From: Pseudomonadota bacterium
GTDB lineage: Bacteria; Pseudomonadota; Gammaproteobacteria; Burkholderiales; Burkholderiaceae_C
NCBI GenBank assembly: GCA_020161145.1
Contig: JAIUPQ010000005.1
Span: 124,001-188,000, forward strand
Reading direction: 5' to 3'
Length of the DNA: 64,000 nt
In this document: piece by piece, positions 19,237-26,538 of the stretch
Layout: each line of letters begins with the position of its first letter
Position numbering within the stretch: position 1 is the stretch's first letter
Translations under genes and position numbers: made by a program
The notes under the pieces: model-generated
Database searches by the model: none
What the model saw: only the letters and a program-made list of their open reading frames with translations
Told to the model about the DNA's origin: nothing

Positions 19237-19803
19237 TCAGCGTCCGTCCAGCGTGCCGGTTTGCGCAGCCAGCAGCGCGCCATAGCGCCCACTGCCCATC
19301 AGCAACAGGTCACAGAATTCGCGCGCGGCGCCCTGGCCGCCCCGCAGGGCGCTGACGTGGTGAGCCACGGCTTTGACGTCGGGATGGGCATTGGCCGGTG
19401 CCACGGCCAGCGCGGCGCGGGTGAGCAGCGGCAGATCGGGCCAGTCGTCGCCGATGGCGGCCACTTCAGGCCAATCCAGCGCCAGCGGGGCCAGCAGGCG
19501 TTGGGCGGCGGCCAGTTTGTCGTGCACGCCGAAGGCCGCCTGGGTCAGCCCCAGATCGGTCAACCGGCGGCGCACGGCGGGCGAGTCGCGGCCGGTGATG
19601 ACGATGGGCGTGATGCCGGCCTGCATCAGCAGCTTGAGGCCATGGCCGTCCAGCGCGTGAAAGACCTTGACCTCTTCGCCGGCCGCGCTGATGTGCAGGC
19701 TGCCGTCGGTGAGCACGCCATCCACGTCGAAGAGCGCGGCGCGCAGGCCCAGGCCGCCGCCTTGGGCGCGCAGCAGCAACTCGGGGGCGAAGCGCGCGGC
19801 CAT
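19237..19803 (-). CDS. kdsC: 3-deoxy-D-manno-octulosonate 8-phosphate phosphatase KdsC
   Basis: A 188-residue HAD phosphatase of the small C0 type. It has the nucleophile motif DVDGVLTDG, motif II ITGRDS and motif III GDDWPDLPLL. It removes phosphate from KDO-8-phosphate in the synthesis of the inner-core LPS sugar KDO. Its start overlaps the kdsD stop by one base. Confidence 0.95.
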   Translation of the reverse strand: MAARFAPELLLRAQGGGLGLRAALFDVDGVLTDGSLHISAAGEEVKVFHALDGHGLKLLMQAGITPIVITGRDSPAVRRRLTDLGLTQAAFGVHDKLAAAQRLLAPLALDWPEVAAIGDDWPDLPLLTRAALAVAPANAHPDVKAVAHHVSALRGGQGAAREFCDLLLMGSGRYGALLAAQTGTLDGR

Positions 19804-20792
19804 CAGATGACCTTGGCCCGCATCAAGTCGTTGATGTTGAGCGCGCCCACCAGCGCGCCGGCTTCGTCCACGACCAGCACGCTGGTGATGCGGTGGCGCT
19901 CCATCAGCGCGGCGGCGTCCACCGCCAACGCATCGGCGCGCACCGTTTTGGGTGCGCCGCGCATCACTTCGCGGGCATGCAGGGGTCGCAGGTCGGTGCC
20001 GGCGGCGATCAGCCGGCGCAGGTCGCCGTCGGTGAAGATGCCGGCCGGCTTGCGACCCTCGAGCTGTACGGCAAAGCCCAGGCCTTTGTCGCCCATCACG
20101 TGCATGACGTCGAGCGCGCCCATGTCGGCGGCCACCACGGGCAAGGCGTCGCCGCTGCGCATCAGGTCGTGCACGTGCATCAGCAGCTTGCGGCCCAGCG
20201 CGCCGCCGGGGTGGGAGCGGGCAAAGTCCTGCTCGTGAAAACCGCGCGCATCCAGCAGCGCCACCGCCAGTGCATCGCCCAGCGCCATCTGTGCCGCCGT
20301 GCTGGCGGTGGGGGCGAGGTTGAGCGGGCAGGCCTCGCGCTCGACCGCGCTCGAGAGGCGCACGTCGGCGTGGCGGCCCAGCGTGGAATCGGGGCGGCCA
20401 GTGATGGCGATGAGGGTGATGCCAATGCGCTTGAGCGCGGGCAGCACATCGACGATCTCCTGGCTCTCGCCGGCATTGGAGATCATCAGCACGACGTCGC
20501 CCGGTTGCACCATGCCCAGGTCGCCATGCGCGGCCTCGGCCGGGTGGACGAAAAACGCGGGCGTGCCGGTCGAGGCCAGCGTGGCGGCAATCTTGCGGCC
20601 GACGTGGCCGCTCTTGCCCATGCCCATGACGATGACGCGACCACGGGAGGCCAGCACCGCCGCCACGGCCTGCACAAAGGACTGATCGAGCTGGGCCTTG
20701 ACGGCGTTCAAGGCGGCGGCCTCGATGTCCAGGGTATCGGCGGCGAGGCGCAGCGCGCGGTCAGGGTCTAGGGGTTGCGGGTCGATGGTCAT
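19803..20792 (-). CDS. kdsD: Arabinose-5-phosphate isomerase KdsD
   Basis: A 329-residue protein with an N-terminal sugar isomerase (SIS) domain (VIVMGMGKSGHVGRKIAATLASTG...FVHPAEAAHGDLGM) and two C-terminal CBS domains (from about residue 210). It converts ribulose-5-phosphate to arabinose-5-phosphate, the first committed step to KDO. It is the first gene of the minus-strand run kdsD-kdsC-lptC-SDR. The substrate ribulose-5-phosphate is also the substrate of CbbP in this window. Confidence 0.95.
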   Translation of the reverse strand: MTIDPQPLDPDRALRLAADTLDIEAAALNAVKAQLDQSFVQAVAAVLASRGRVIVMGMGKSGHVGRKIAATLASTGTPAFFVHPAEAAHGDLGMVQPGDVVLMISNAGESQEIVDVLPALKRIGITLIAITGRPDSTLGRHADVRLSSAVEREACPLNLAPTASTAAQMALGDALAVALLDARGFHEQDFARSHPGGALGRKLLMHVHDLMRSGDALPVVAADMGALDVMHVMGDKGLGFAVQLEGRKPAGIFTDGDLRRLIAAGTDLRPLHAREVMRGAPKTVRADALAVDAAALMERHRITSVLVVDEAGALVGALNINDLMRAKVI

Positions 20793-20839
20793 GGGTATGC
20801 CTGAGAATCAAACCATTCTAGGGATCCTGTCGCGCACCC

Positions 20840-22840
20840 ATGGCCACCACGCTTGAACTGGTCTTGCTCTACCTGCTGGCCGCAGTGGCCGGGGTGGTGC
20901 TGTGCCGTTCACTGCGGCTGCCGCCCATTCTGGGCTATCTGGCGGTGGGCGTCCTGATTGGCCCCCATGCGCTGGCGCTGGCCAAGGACTCGGCGGGTGT
21001 GCAGCACCTGGCGGAGTTTGGGGTGGTGTTCCTGATGTTCGTCATCGGCACCGAATTCAACCTGCCCAAGCTGATGGGGATGCGGCGGCTGGTGTTTGGA
21101 CTGGGCCTGTCGCAGGTGGCCCTGACCACGCTGGGCGCGGTCACAGGCAACGCGCTGTTGACCGCCCTGTTTGCCTGGCTGGGGCAGCCTTGGGATCTGG
21201 GATGGCAGGGCGCGCTGGTGCTGGGCAGCGCGATGGCCATGTCCTCGACGGCCATCGTCGTCAAGCTGATGGCCGAGCGGCTGGAGCTGGAATCCGAGCA
21301 CGGCCGGCGCGTGATGGCCATCTTGCTGTTCCAGGATCTGGCGGTGGTGCCGCTGATGGTGCTGATTCCGGCGCTCAACGCCGAGCCGGCCGAGCTGGCC
21401 CGCTCGCTGGGCCTGGCCTTGCTCAAGGGGACCGTGCTGGTGGGCCTGCTGCTGGTGGGCGGGCGCCAGCTGATGCGCCGCTGGCTCACGGTGCTGGCCC
21501 GGCGCAAGAGCGAGGAGCTGTTCATGCTCAACCTCTTGCTCGTCACCTTGGGCCTGGCTTGGCTGACCGAGCGGGCGGGGCTGTCCATGGCGCTGGGTGC
21601 CTTCATCGCCGGCATGCTGGTGGCCGAGACCGAATACAAGCACCAGGTGGAGGCCGACATCCGGCCCTTCCACGACGTGTTGCTGGGCCTGTTCTTCATC
21701 ACCGTGGGCATGAAGCTGGACGGCGAGGCCGTCTTGCAGCACTGGCCGCTGGTGTTGCTGTTGACGGCAGTGCCCCTGAGCATCAAGGCGGCGCTGGTGG
21801 CCTTGCTGGCCTATGCGTTCAAGGCCATGCCCGGGGTGGCGCTGCGCACCGGCCTGTACCTGGCGCAGGCCGGTGAGTTCGGCTTCGTGCTGTTGGGGCT
21901 GGGGCTGGAGCAGGGGCTGCTCGATCCGCGCTGGACCAGCCCGGTGCTGGCCAGCATGGTGCTGTCCATGCTGATGACGCCGCTGGTCATCCAGTGGAGC
22001 GACCGCATCGTGATGCGGGTGGCGGCCAGCGACTGGCTGATGCAGTCGGTGGCGCTGACGGGCATTGCCAAAAAGGCCATGCAGGCCGACCTGCACATCA
22101 TCATCTGCGGGTTCGGCCGCAGCGGCCAGAACCTGGCGCAGTTGCTGGAGCAGGAGGACATGCCTTACATGGCGCTGGATCTGGACCCTGACCGCGTCCG
22201 CCAGGCCGCAGCCGCTGGCCAGAGCGTGGTCTTTGGCGATGCCGCGCGCGTGGCCAGCCTGAAGGTGGCGGGCCTGGCCCGCGCCAGCGCCGTCGTCATC
22301 ACCTACATCGATACGCCCTCGGCGCTGAAAATCCTGCACATCGTGCAGGAGCATGCGCCTCATGTGCCGGTGGTGGTGCGCACGCTGGATGATGCCGATC
22401 TGGAGCGCTTGCGTGCCGCCGGCGCCACCGAGGTCGTGCCCGAGGCCGTGGAGGGTTCGCTGATGCTGGCCAGCCACGCGCTGGCGCTGGTGGGGGTGCC
22501 CATGCGGCGCGTCATCCGGCTGGTGCAAGAGGCGCGCGATGCCCGCTACAACCTGCTGCGCGGCTACTTCCACGGTGCCGACGACGATCAGGGCAGCGAG
22601 CGCGACGCCATGCGGCTGCAAACCGTGGTGCTGGGTTCTGGTGCCGTCAGCCTGGGCGGCACCCTGGCCGAGCAGGATCTGGATGGCTTGCGCGTGCGGG
22701 TGGTGTCGATGCGCCAGGCCAGTGGCAAAAGCGTCACGGTACAAGGCCAGCACCAGCTGAAGGCCGGTGACACCCTCGTGTTGTCTGGCCTGCCCGAGGC
22801 CCTGGCACTGGCCGAAGCGCGGCTGATGGGCGGCAGCTGA
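20840..22840 (+). CDS. CPA2-family monovalent cation:proton antiporter (KefB/YbaL-like)
   Basis: A 666-residue membrane protein. Residues 1-400 or so form a Na+/H+-exchanger fold with about 12 helices (LAVGVLIGPHALAL, AEFGVVFLMFVIGTEF, GSAMAMSSTAIVVKLMAER). Next comes an RCK/TrkA-N domain beginning IIICGFGRSGQNLAQLLE with a nucleotide-binding GxGxxG-like motif, and a C-terminal TrkA-C-like domain. Such proteins move K+ or Na+ against H+ under control of nucleotides or glutathione adducts. It is divergent from kdsD with a 47-base gap. Confidence 0.93.
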   Translation: MATTLELVLLYLLAAVAGVVLCRSLRLPPILGYLAVGVLIGPHALALAKDSAGVQHLAEFGVVFLMFVIGTEFNLPKLMGMRRLVFGLGLSQVALTTLGAVTGNALLTALFAWLGQPWDLGWQGALVLGSAMAMSSTAIVVKLMAERLELESEHGRRVMAILLFQDLAVVPLMVLIPALNAEPAELARSLGLALLKGTVLVGLLLVGGRQLMRRWLTVLARRKSEELFMLNLLLVTLGLAWLTERAGLSMALGAFIAGMLVAETEYKHQVEADIRPFHDVLLGLFFITVGMKLDGEAVLQHWPLVLLLTAVPLSIKAALVALLAYAFKAMPGVALRTGLYLAQAGEFGFVLLGLGLEQGLLDPRWTSPVLASMVLSMLMTPLVIQWSDRIVMRVAASDWLMQSVALTGIAKKAMQADLHIIICGFGRSGQNLAQLLEQEDMPYMALDLDPDRVRQAAAAGQSVVFGDAARVASLKVAGLARASAVVITYIDTPSALKILHIVQEHAPHVPVVVRTLDDADLERLRAAGATEVVPEAVEGSLMLASHALALVGVPMRRVIRLVQEARDARYNLLRGYFHGADDDQGSERDAMRLQTVVLGSGAVSLGGTLAEQDLDGLRVRVVSMRQASGKSVTVQGQHQLKAGDTLVLSGLPEALALAEARLMGGS

Positions 22841-22850
22841 CGGGTTGGCG

Positions 22851-23321
22851 TCACGCCACCGGATAGCCGCGCTCGAGATTGGCGGCCATGCGCACCGCCA
22901 TCACCGCACCGCAGGCGCGCAGCCATTTGCAGGCCGCCACCGGGTGGGTGTTGGCAAACACATCGAACGCCTCGCGCGTCAAAGCCCAGATCACGCAAGG
23001 TGCCATCGCATCCACCTGGGCCATGCGCGGCGTGTTGGCAAACAGCGCCGGCTCGCCCACGATGGCGCCGGCGCGCAAGATGGCGACCGGCCGGCGCACC
23101 GGGCTGGCCGTGGGCAAAAACACCTGCAGCACACCCGTCTCCAGCAGGTACATGACCCGGTCGCGTGCCAGATGGTGGATCAACGTCGTGCCGGCGCCCA
23201 ACTCCTGCCGCGTCAGATGCGGCGTCAGCGCATCCCATGGCCCAGCCTGCCAATCCAGCACGAAGGGGTCGGCGGCATTGGGGGGCTGAAGGCTGGCGCG
23301 GGTCAATGCATCGAAAGCCAT
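22851..23321 (-). CDS. Stand-alone cyclic-nucleotide-binding-domain protein
   Basis: A 156-residue protein. The core (LTPHLTRQELGAGTTLIHHLARDRVMYLLETGVLQVFLP...AILRAGAIVGEPALFANTPRMAQVDAM) is a CAP/cNMP-binding beta roll. No helix-turn-helix DNA-binding domain follows, so it is not a standard Crp/Fnr regulator. The phosphate-binding cassette is only loosely conserved, so nucleotide binding is unproven. The frame is open 84 codons further upstream, but the ATG at 23321 starts a compact domain. It lies 10 bases from the convergent antiporter gene. Function unknown. Confidence 0.78.
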   Translation of the reverse strand: MAFDALTRASLQPPNAADPFVLDWQAGPWDALTPHLTRQELGAGTTLIHHLARDRVMYLLETGVLQVFLPTASPVRRPVAILRAGAIVGEPALFANTPRMAQVDAMAPCVIWALTREAFDVFANTHPVAACKWLRACGAVMAVRMAANLERGYPVA

Positions 23322-23340
23322 GGGGTCGTCCCTCGCGTGG

Positions 23341-23352
23341 CGCCCTAGGGCG
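23341..23352. promoter_or_regulatory. 12-bp perfect palindrome before the CNB-protein gene
   Basis: CGCCCTAGGGCG lies 20 bases upstream of the minus-strand start at 23321 and could be an operator. Only position and symmetry support this. Confidence 0.3.
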
Positions 23353-23525
23353 AAGTCAGATGCCCACGCTGCTTGTTGTTGTGTTCGTTTTGTTGGAGGA
23401 GCCGTGCGCGCTCGACTGCGATGAGTTTCCGCTGGCGCGATCACGACGGCACCATCATAGTCACATTTCGCTACCAACTTGGCCAGCTCCCAGGGGGAGA
23501 TGCAGGGGAAAACCCGTATAAAAAA

Positions 23526-23541
23526 GCACGATCGTTCGTGC
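23526..23541. promoter_or_regulatory. Probable TetR-family operator
   Basis: GCACGATCGTTCGTGC is a near-perfect palindrome (arms GCACGA and TCGTGC) at 12-27 bases before the TetR start at 23553 and directly after a TATAAA -10-like element (23517-23522). The position suits autorepression of the regulator and the downstream operon. Confidence 0.65.
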
Positions 23542-23552
23542 AAAATAAGCCC

Positions 23553-24254
23553 ATGTCTGCGCCCCTCGACCATCGCCCTGTCTCTGCTGCCGTGCGGCCG
23601 GGCGCGGCGGGGCGCGGTTCACGGGGGCCGGCCACGCGCGCGTTGATTGTGGACGCAGCCATGCGGCTGGCCGCGCGTGAAGGCCTGGAGGGCTTGTCCA
23701 TCGGCGGGTTGGCGCTGGAAACCCAGATGAGCAAGTCGGGTGTGTTCGCGCACTTTGGCTCGCGCGAGGAATTGCAGCTGTCGGTGATTCGTGAGTACCA
23801 CGCGCGCTTCGAGCGCGACGTATTCGCCCCGGCGCTGACCGCGCCGCGGGGTCTGCCGCGGCTGCGTGCACTCTTTGAGGCCTGGATGCGCCAGGTCGGC
23901 CCCGCGTTCAACGCCGGCTGCCTCTACATCAGCGGCGCCATCGAGTTCGACGACCGCCCCAGCCCTGTGCGCGATGCGCTGGAAGCCATGGTGCGCACCT
24001 GGCAGCAGACCTTGGCGCGCACCATTGCGCAGGCTGTCGCCGAAGGCCATTTGAACCCCGACACCGATGTGGGACAGTGGGTGTTCGAGGTCCACGGTCT
24101 TGCCCTATCGTTGCACCACGACGCCCGCTTCCTGCGTTCGCCCGATGCGGTGCACCATGCCCTGGCGGGGTTCGCGCGGCTGCTGCGGCACGACGCCACC
24201 CCGGCGGGCCTGGCGGCTGCGGCCGGCGCGCCTACGGCTACCCATTTGAAGTAA
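23553..24254 (+). CDS. TetR-family regulator of the beta-oxidation operon
   Basis: A 233-residue protein. The N-terminal helix-turn-helix is clear (TRALIVDAAMRLAAREGLEGLSIGGLALETQMSKSGVFAHFGSREELQLSVI). The C-terminal ligand domain contains a Cys-Leu-Tyr-Ile segment and is likely to sense an acyl-CoA, by analogy with regulators of fatty-acid genes. The ATG at 23553 is chosen because it lies just downstream of the -10-like element and operator; the frame is open further upstream. It is the first gene of a plus-strand run, 28 bases before the acyl-CoA dehydrogenase gene. Confidence 0.9.
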   Translation: MSAPLDHRPVSAAVRPGAAGRGSRGPATRALIVDAAMRLAAREGLEGLSIGGLALETQMSKSGVFAHFGSREELQLSVIREYHARFERDVFAPALTAPRGLPRLRALFEAWMRQVGPAFNAGCLYISGAIEFDDRPSPVRDALEAMVRTWQQTLARTIAQAVAEGHLNPDTDVGQWVFEVHGLALSLHHDARFLRSPDAVHHALAGFARLLRHDATPAGLAAAAGAPTATHLK

Positions 24255-24282
24255 AGCCCCACCACAACCCCGGAGACCCCAC

Positions 24283-26073
24283 ATGCCCACCTATACCCCC
24301 CCGCTGCGTGACATGCATTTCGTGCTGCATGAGTTGTTCGACGTCACGGCCCAACTCAAGCAGCTGCCGCCGCATGGCGAGATCGATGCGGACACCATCA
24401 ACGCCGTGCTGGAGGAGGGCGGCAAGTTCGCCGCCGAGGTCATCACGCCGCTGAACCTCTCAGGGGATTCCGAGGGCTGCACGCTGGACAAAGCCACGCA
24501 CGAGGTGACCACGCCCAAGGGGTTCAAGGCGGCCTATCAGCAGTATGTGGAAGGCGGTTGGCCGGCGCTGTCCTGCGACACCGCCTACGGTGGCCAGGGC
24601 CTGCCGCATGTGGTCAACCAGTGTTTCTATGAAATGCTCAATGGCGCCAACCAGGCCTGGACCATGTATCCGGGCCTGTCGCATGGCGCCTACGAGGCCT
24701 TGCACGCCCATGGCACCGACGAGCAGAAGTCGCTCTACCTGCCGCATCTGACCAGCGGCGAATGGACGGGCACCATGTGCCTGACCGAGCCGCACTGCGG
24801 CACCGACCTGGGCATGCTGCGCAGCAAGGCCGAGCCCCAGGCCGACGGCAGCTACAAGATCACGGGCCAGAAGATCTTCATCTCGGCCGGCGAGCACGAC
24901 ATGGTGAGCAACATCGTGCACCTGGTGCTGGCGCGATTGCCGGGTGCGCCGGAGGGCAGCAAAGGCATTTCGCTGTTCCTCGTGCCCAAGTTCCTCGTCA
25001 ACGCCGACGGCTCGCTGGGGGCGCGCAACACGGTGTTCTGCTCGGGGCTTGAACACAAGATGGGCATCCACGGCAACAGCACCTGCCAGATCACGCTGGA
25101 GGACGCTGTCGGCACCCTGGTGGGCGAGCCCAACAAGGGCTTGCAAGCCATGTTCGTGATGATGAACACCGCCCGCCTGGGTGTGGGCAACCAGTCGCTG
25201 GGCCTGACCGAGGTGGCGTATCAGAACGCCGTGGCCTATGCCAAGGAGCGGCTGCAGATGCGTGCGCTCTCGGGCCCCAAGGCGCCCAATCTGCCGGCCG
25301 ACCCCATCATCGTTCACCCCGACGTGCGCCGCATGCTGCTGACGGCGCGCGCCTACGCCGAGGGCGGCCGTGCGCTGTCGGTCTACACCTCGCTGCAACT
25401 GGACATCTCGCTGGCCCACCCCGACGAGGCCGTGCGCAACGCCGCGGCCGACGAGGTGGCCATCCTCACGCCCATCGTCAAGGCCTTCATCACCGACAAC
25501 GGCTGGAATGCCACCTCGCAGTGCATGCAGGTGTTCGGCGGCCACGGCTACATCCATGAAACCGGCATGGAGCAGTTCGTGCGCGATGCGCGCATCAACA
25601 TGATTTACGAGGGCACCAACGCCATCCAGGCGCTGGATCTGCTGGGCCGCAAAGTGTTGGCCGACGGCGGCCACCGCATGCGCACCTTCGGCCAGAAGAT
25701 CACCGCCTTCGTCGAGGAGTACGGCACGCGCGAGGACATGCAGGAGATGATCGAGCCCCTGTCCGACCTCGGCGCGCGCTTCACCAAGATGACCCAGGGC
25801 ATCGGCATGAAGGCCATGGGCAATGCCGACGAGGTGGGCGCGGCCGCCACCGACTACCTGCGCGTGGCCGGCCATCTGGTGTTTGCCTACCTGTTTGCCC
25901 GCATGGCCGTGGTGGCCCTGGACAAGAAAGACTCGGGCGACCCCTTCTACCAGGCCAAGCTGGCCACCGCCGGCTTTTACTACGCCAAGCTGCTGCCCGA
26001 GGTGGTCAGCCTGATGCGCACGGGCCGCAGCGGTCTCAAGCCGCTGATGGCCATGGACGAATCCATGTTCTAA
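24283..26073 (+). CDS. Acyl-CoA dehydrogenase with C-terminal extension (AcdA/DmdC-like)
   Basis: A 596-residue FAD enzyme that makes 2-enoyl-CoA from acyl-CoA. It has an N-terminal helical extension, the FAD-binding segment MCLTEPHCGTDLGMLRSKA, ITGQKIFISAGEHD, the segment QVFGGHGYIHETGMEQFVRDARI, IYEGTNAIQALDLLGRKV, and a C-terminal DUF2000-class extension seen in long acyl-CoA dehydrogenases of this type. GGAG lies 7 bases before the ATG. The neighbours encode the remaining beta-oxidation steps. Chain-length preference cannot be told. Confidence 0.94.
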   Translation: MPTYTPPLRDMHFVLHELFDVTAQLKQLPPHGEIDADTINAVLEEGGKFAAEVITPLNLSGDSEGCTLDKATHEVTTPKGFKAAYQQYVEGGWPALSCDTAYGGQGLPHVVNQCFYEMLNGANQAWTMYPGLSHGAYEALHAHGTDEQKSLYLPHLTSGEWTGTMCLTEPHCGTDLGMLRSKAEPQADGSYKITGQKIFISAGEHDMVSNIVHLVLARLPGAPEGSKGISLFLVPKFLVNADGSLGARNTVFCSGLEHKMGIHGNSTCQITLEDAVGTLVGEPNKGLQAMFVMMNTARLGVGNQSLGLTEVAYQNAVAYAKERLQMRALSGPKAPNLPADPIIVHPDVRRMLLTARAYAEGGRALSVYTSLQLDISLAHPDEAVRNAAADEVAILTPIVKAFITDNGWNATSQCMQVFGGHGYIHETGMEQFVRDARINMIYEGTNAIQALDLLGRKVLADGGHRMRTFGQKITAFVEEYGTREDMQEMIEPLSDLGARFTKMTQGIGMKAMGNADEVGAAATDYLRVAGHLVFAYLFARMAVVALDKKDSGDPFYQAKLATAGFYYAKLLPEVVSLMRTGRSGLKPLMAMDESMF

Positions 26074-26087
26074 CCCGAGGAGTGACT

Positions 26088-26531
26088 GTGATCATGCTGC
26101 GAACCCTCACCACCGCCGCGCTGCTGTTGTGCGCCGGTGCCGTATTGGCCCAGACCTCGCCCGTGGGCCTGTGGAAAACCATAGACGACAAGACCAAGCA
26201 GGAGAAATCGCTGGTGCGCATCAGCGAGGCCGGCGGCGTGCTGACCGGCAAGATCGAAAAGGTGCTCGACCCCACCAAGCAGGACGCCGTCTGCGAAAAA
26301 TGCGAGGGCGAGCGCAAAGGCAAACCCATCATCGGCCTGCTCATCATCGACAGCGTCAAGAAGCGCGAGGGTGAGGCCTACTGGGACGGCGGCAGCATCC
26401 TCGACCCCAACAACGGCGAGACCTACAAAGTGCGGCTGACCCCCGCCGACGGTGGCAAGAAGCTGGACGTGCGCGGCTACATCGGCGCGCCGCTGCTGGG
26501 CCGCACCCAAACCTGGATCCGCATGGAGTGA
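26088..26531 (+). CDS. Secreted DUF2147-domain protein
   Basis: A protein of about 147 residues with a signal peptide (MLRTLTTAALLLCAGAVLA) and the DUF2147 core (SPVGLWKTIDDKTKQEKSLVRI, a CEKCEGERKGKPIIGLLII segment and DPNNGETYKVRL). The GTG at 26088 is preferred because GAGGAG lies five bases upstream; ATG 26094 would also leave a full signal peptide. DUF2147 proteins have a lipocalin-like fold and unknown function. This one sits inside a beta-oxidation operon, so a role in fatty-acid handling in the envelope is possible. Confidence 0.88.
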   Translation: MIMLRTLTTAALLLCAGAVLAQTSPVGLWKTIDDKTKQEKSLVRISEAGGVLTGKIEKVLDPTKQDAVCEKCEGERKGKPIIGLLIIDSVKKREGEAYWDGGSILDPNNGETYKVRLTPADGGKKLDVRGYIGAPLLGRTQTWIRME

Positions 26532-26538
26532 CCCCCTC

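Noticed and set aside
20909-22753. Minus-strand frame of 614 codons opposite the cation:proton antiporter
   Set aside because: Gln/His/Arg-rich antisense shadow of a clear membrane protein.
23360-23521. Possible 53-residue protein starting MPTLLVVVFVLLEEP in the gap before the TetR gene
   Set aside because: The ribosome site is poor, the C-terminal part is Arg/His-rich and unstructured, and it runs into the promoter and operator of the TetR gene.
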